A stretch of DNA of 64,000 nucleotides, taken from NCBI GenBank assembly GCA_021464415.1, contig JAKCWG010000734.1, positions 1-64,000 on the forward strand, read 5' to 3'. Under the pieces are notes generated by a model. The model was not told the DNA's origin, ran no database searches, and saw only the letters and a list, made by a program, of their open reading frames with translations. Of this stretch, positions 60,556 to 64,000 are shown one piece after another. Position numbers and translations under genes: made by a program. The DNA comes from Lonicera japonica. Its lineage: Eukaryota; Streptophyta; Magnoliopsida; Dipsacales; Caprifoliaceae. Position 1 is the stretch's first letter. Each line of letters starts with the position of its first letter.

Positions 60556-60825
60556 ATTGATCTCGGCTAGCAATTATCGTTCAAATCTACAATCTATTGA
60601 GAAAGAAAAAGGGAGTTTCGACTTACTAGGCTTTTCGTAGTGGGGTTTGGGCCACCTAAATAATCCACGTGTTAGGTTTCGGTTGGATTGCCATGGGTTC
60701 CAAAATGACCGTAAATGTAGTTATTGCTTAACTCCTTCCCACTGTAACCTTTCGAACGAAGCACCATCTCGGCTCTGTCATAAATGATATGTGGCCTTTC
60801 ATCTATCTAGGCCGCCTTGAACTTC

Positions 60826-60835
60826 TATTTATATG
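60826..60835 (+). promoter_or_regulatory. TATA-like box before the open antisense ORF
   Basis: TATTTATATG lies about 100 bp before ATG 60933, similar spacing to the TATA box ahead of the paralogous ORF at 57194. Confidence 0.35.
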
Positions 60836-60932
60836 AGTGCCAATTCGTTGGATCTCTTCCATAGTTCCTTTTTTCGACCCTTCTACATTCTTAGTTCTAT
60901 TTTAGCAATTTAGTTCATCGATTGTGGGCTTC

Positions 60933-61286
60933 ATGGCGAACCAACACAGTGGTGCTTGTTCGAACAATCCTGGTGGCTATAATGCCGTCTATCCTCTTCC
61001 CCCTCGCTCCATCACTTCTGGCGAGATTTTTGAAAAGATCCATCGGCTAAAAATGGAGTTGGCTGAGCGCACTTTCAAATTGGAGGGCGCTCGGCGGAAG
61101 TTGGACAGAGCCCTCGTCGATGGGGCTCATGCTGCCGCAGAGATTACTTGCCTGCAGGCTGCTTTGGACTCTGCGCGCCAGCTCCAGGAGCGTCAAGAGG
61201 AGGCCTTTAATACCATGAGAGAATGGTACAACACCATCATCATAGAAAGGAATACCCTTCAGACGGCACTAAGGCGTCGAAATTAA
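60933..61286 (+). CDS. Small coiled-coil ORF 2, open, antisense to Gypsy pol
   Basis: An open frame of 117 residues from ATG 60933 (or 120 from ATG 60924). The first 30 residues are Gly/Asn/Pro-rich and the rest is a charged coiled coil (IFEKIHRLKMELAERTFKLE, then AAAEITCLQAALDSARQLQE). Composition is much more GC-rich than the surrounding AT-rich DNA. It lies between the integrase end and the 3' LTR, on the opposite strand, and has its own TATA-like box. A partner in the same element (57194-57505) has one stop. The role is unknown; conservation in other copies would decide whether it is real. Confidence 0.5.
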   Translation: MANQHSGACSNNPGGYNAVYPLPPRSITSGEIFEKIHRLKMELAERTFKLEGARRKLDRALVDGAHAAAEITCLQAALDSARQLQERQEEAFNTMREWYNTIIIERNTLQTALRRRN

Positions 61287-61973
61287 ACTCGCTCGCCTTT
61301 ACACATTTTTCTTTTCATTTTTTGTGATTTCAAAATCTTCTTTTGTACACAGCTTGATCAATCAATGTATGTTTGTATATATAAGTGTGTTTAATTCTCG
61401 TTTTGTGGCATTGTTGTGTTATAAACAAATTGCTAAATCATAGCAACTTATGCGAAATAACTTTAAGACGTTCCTTTTAGTCTTGCCAAATCCAAGGAAC
61501 TCTAAGTTTTGGTTAAGTGTTCATAAATCATGATTTCACTTTTCAGAAAATATATGACAGTTAAATCAACTTCATCTTAGTCAGCGTGTTTTAGCCTTTG
61601 ATTTGCCCCATAGGCATTGACATTCACAACGACCTCAACAGGCCTGCAAAATTTATGAAGTGCTTTTATCGCACTTGTCACTTACACCAACCTAAACAGG
61701 CCTGCAAGGCCAGCTACCAAAACGGTAATTTTTATTTGAGAGAGTGACATTGACTTAGTTTTGGTGGGAATATCAACTCGCGTGTTTGGCTCAAACAGCC
61801 TTGCCTTCCCGGTTTATTCGTTTTGGCTATTACGGCATTTGCCCCTACTGGGGGTTTTTGTCTTGCATAATGGTGAATTGAATAAACTTCTCAAAGCATT
61901 TGAATAATAAGTCGGCAAAGATAATGGCCCTTTGCCATGGCCCTCCTTGATAAAACAAAAAAAGCTAATGACA

Positions 61974-62685
61974 TTACGTTCTCAAATTACTGATATTCCA
62001 CGGATTTGGAATCTCCCTTCCATCTTGATCTTTTAAGTAATATGCACCAGTTTCGGTCATGCCGATTACCTCGTACGGACCTTCCCAATTAGCAACTAGC
62101 TTTCCATGAGTCAGATCAACCATCGAACCCAAGTTTTTTCGCAGGACAAGTTCTCTAATCTGAAATTTTCTGCAGTTCACCTTTTTATCCCTTTGCCTTG
62201 TTAGCCATTGTTGATAACTAGCCAATCGAATAAACGCGGCTTCCCTTTTCTCATCAGAAGGCGGCTTCTCTTTTCTCATCAGAAAAGTCTAAGGCTTCTT
62301 GCATCGCGGTGTCGTTTTTCCCTGAATCTACCATCATAGTTCTCAGAGTTGGGAGGCCAACTTCTACAAGAATCACGGCCTTTGTCCCGTAAGTCAATGA
62401 GAATAGGGTTTCTCCTGTGGATCGTCTTGGCATTGTTCGGAACGCCTAAAGTACCGATGGCAATTCTTTTACCCAGTTCCCCTTAGTATCGTCTAGCCTC
62501 TTCTTCAACCCTTCAAGAATGACCTTGTTTGACGATTCGGCCTGGCCGCTTGTTTGAGGGCCAGCAACACTGAAGAAACTCTGCCAAATTCCCAACTTTT
62601 CACAGAACTTGTAAATCTTCTTGCTTTTAAACTGTGTGCCGTTATTCGTGATGATAATTTTTAGAACGCCAAAACGCGTAACAAT
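61974..62685 (-). pseudogene. Gypsy integrase C-terminal half, decayed
   Basis: The minus frame starts at the LTR junction with VTRFGVLKIIITNNGTQF, continues through PQTSGQAESSNKVILEGL (integrase core with the catalytic Glu), then a stop in ELPSVL*AFRT, TGETLFSLTYG, and the C-terminal chromatin-proximal module with NWEGPYEVI and GAYYLKDQDGREIPNPWN. The first Asp of the triad would be TDNG; here it is TNNG. A 24-bp local duplication near 62240-62290 (GAGAAAAG(A/G)GAAGCCGC) adds another stop. The sequence pattern fits Tat/Athila-type Gypsy elements. Confidence 0.85.
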
Positions 62686-64000
62686 TGTAACACCTCGCCT
62701 TAATTAGTAAGATAACACCTGTAATTAAGAACTAGAACGTTACTAACCCACCTTAAATGAGCTAAAGTAGGTCTAAAATAAGTAATGAAGCAATAAATTC
62801 AAGAGAATCACAACGCATGGAATAAGCAATCCTGATACTCATGCTGTGAGCAATAATATAAAACATGAGTGTAATATACATCTATACACATACATGTAAT
62901 CCGAGATGCATACACACCAGGTCAACATGTATTATAAAGTAAACAACAACTCAGGCTAGCCGTGGCTTGCCATATACACACATATACAAAAAAATGAGTT
63001 GGTATCAGAGGTCCTCTACTTCGTTCCCGACCTAGTTGCTTCTTCTTACTTATCCGTCTCCTGGATACCTGAATTATTTATATAAAATTGGGTGAGCTCA
63101 CAGCTCAGTAGGGGGGATATAACAGGTAAAATTACGTACGAAACGTAATTAACTATTTAATTATAAATCATGGCTCAACCGATAAAATAATGCATGCATG
63201 TGCATATGCAGGTTACCTCCCTTGTATCAACCATTATACCAAGAAAATACCGAAGCCGAACCGAATCATAATAATAATAATAATAATGGGCCTGACCGCC
63301 CCCAAGATATACCGAAGCTGGGCCGAACCATAATCATAAGAATAGAACGGGTCTGACCGCCCCAGAGAATAAATTAGACATGATCACGATATAACATCAT
63401 CCGACCCATAAATAAAAATAATCATCATCATATCATAATATAATTGGACCACATGTCCATCCATATTGTATCACAGAATCCCAACTGCTTTGCCCAGGTC
63501 TAGATTTCTAGGTTACTCATTGCTAGTTCTAACCAGTCGACCTTATTGCTGTCCCCCAGGGGTTTAGGGATTTTCAACCCAAGGGCACTGAACCCTACTT
63601 ATTTTCACATCAGCAAGCACCAGTCAATACATATTCCCTTCATTATCGAAAAGCCACAGTAAAAATCATAATCGGATCCGTCATGGGATCATATCACGTC
63701 CCAGAATGATATAACATACATAAGAAGTTTTCGGCACTATAGATACAAGATATATGCCCACATGATAGGCCATAAAAAGAGTCCAAGCTTGCTGAAAGGT
63801 CTCCAAGAATTCGATTTACACAATAACGATGCACAGTATGCATACATGTTAATAAATGAATATTTAAAACAATTTATACCATATAACTACAAGAAATCTC
63901 TATATATGTCCCTTGATGTATATAATTAAACAATTAATCAATTTCATTAATATACAACATTTATACATTCAAGGGATATCTCACGTATATATCAAATAAC
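62686..64000 (-). mobile_element. LTR of the TGTAACACC family, truncated by the window edge
   Basis: Starts TGTAACACCTCGCCTTAATT exactly where the integrase frame is cut, and aligns with the first 1.3 kb of 83-3361 (for example GTGAGCTCACAGCTCAGTAGG and TTTTCAACCCAAGGGCAC in both). There is no primer site on its left, so it is a solo LTR or the 3' LTR of a minus-strand element. If it is an insertion, ACAAT (62681-62685) should recur at its far end. No ORF is supported. Confidence 0.72.

Overview
This window is nuclear DNA from a flowering plant, most likely a eudicot. It is AT-rich, its genes carry spliceosomal introns, and it is packed with plant transposable elements (Ty3/Gypsy and Ty1/Copia elements, LINE and SINE remnants, hAT-like and Tourist-like MITEs) and an integrated plant pararetrovirus. 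The species cannot be named from the sequence alone.

The only ordinary host genes I can support are two BPM (BTB/POZ-MATH) genes, predicted CUL3 ubiquitin-ligase adaptors. Copy A lies on the + strand (7266-21021, four exons, 392 aa). Copy B lies on the - strand (24802-36860, four exons, 394 aa). They converge tail to tail, share every exon boundary and splice phase, and both read through without stop or frameshift. Their introns are inflated (intron 1 is 7.9 kb in A and 6.1 kb in B; introns 3 are about 4 kb) by transposons, several of which have intact target-site duplications. Intron 1 of A also carries a broken extra copy of the MATH exon.

Layout. 1-3361: PBS and 3.3-kb LTR of a minus-strand retroelement whose body lies off the left edge. 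4724-5537: a 180-bp tandem array. 7266-36860: the BPM pair. 37172-50650: copies of a roughly 440-bp repeat surrounding a rearranged, decayed endogenous caulimovirid (38348-49742). That virus is split by a Copia-type LTR element (43849-48599) which has two LTRs, PBS, PPT, a perfect TTATC target duplication and one intact gag ORF but no pol, so it looks like a non-autonomous TR-GAG element. 51210-51861: a MITE. 52356-62685: a minus-strand Gypsy element, probably Tat lineage, with its 3' LTR on the left and its integrase end on the right. Between them, on the opposite strand, lie an intron-containing gene relic, an 80-bp tandem array, and two small coiled-coil ORFs, one still open. This element is interrupted by a probable solo LTR (57902-60555) and cut at its right end by another LTR (62686-64000) of the same family as the one at the left edge.

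The two most unusual observations are the antisense, spliceosomal-intron-bearing gene set inside the Gypsy element and the gag-only Copia element nested in the endogenous virus. No tRNA, rRNA or CRISPR locus was found. All calls come from reading the sequence; no database search was run.
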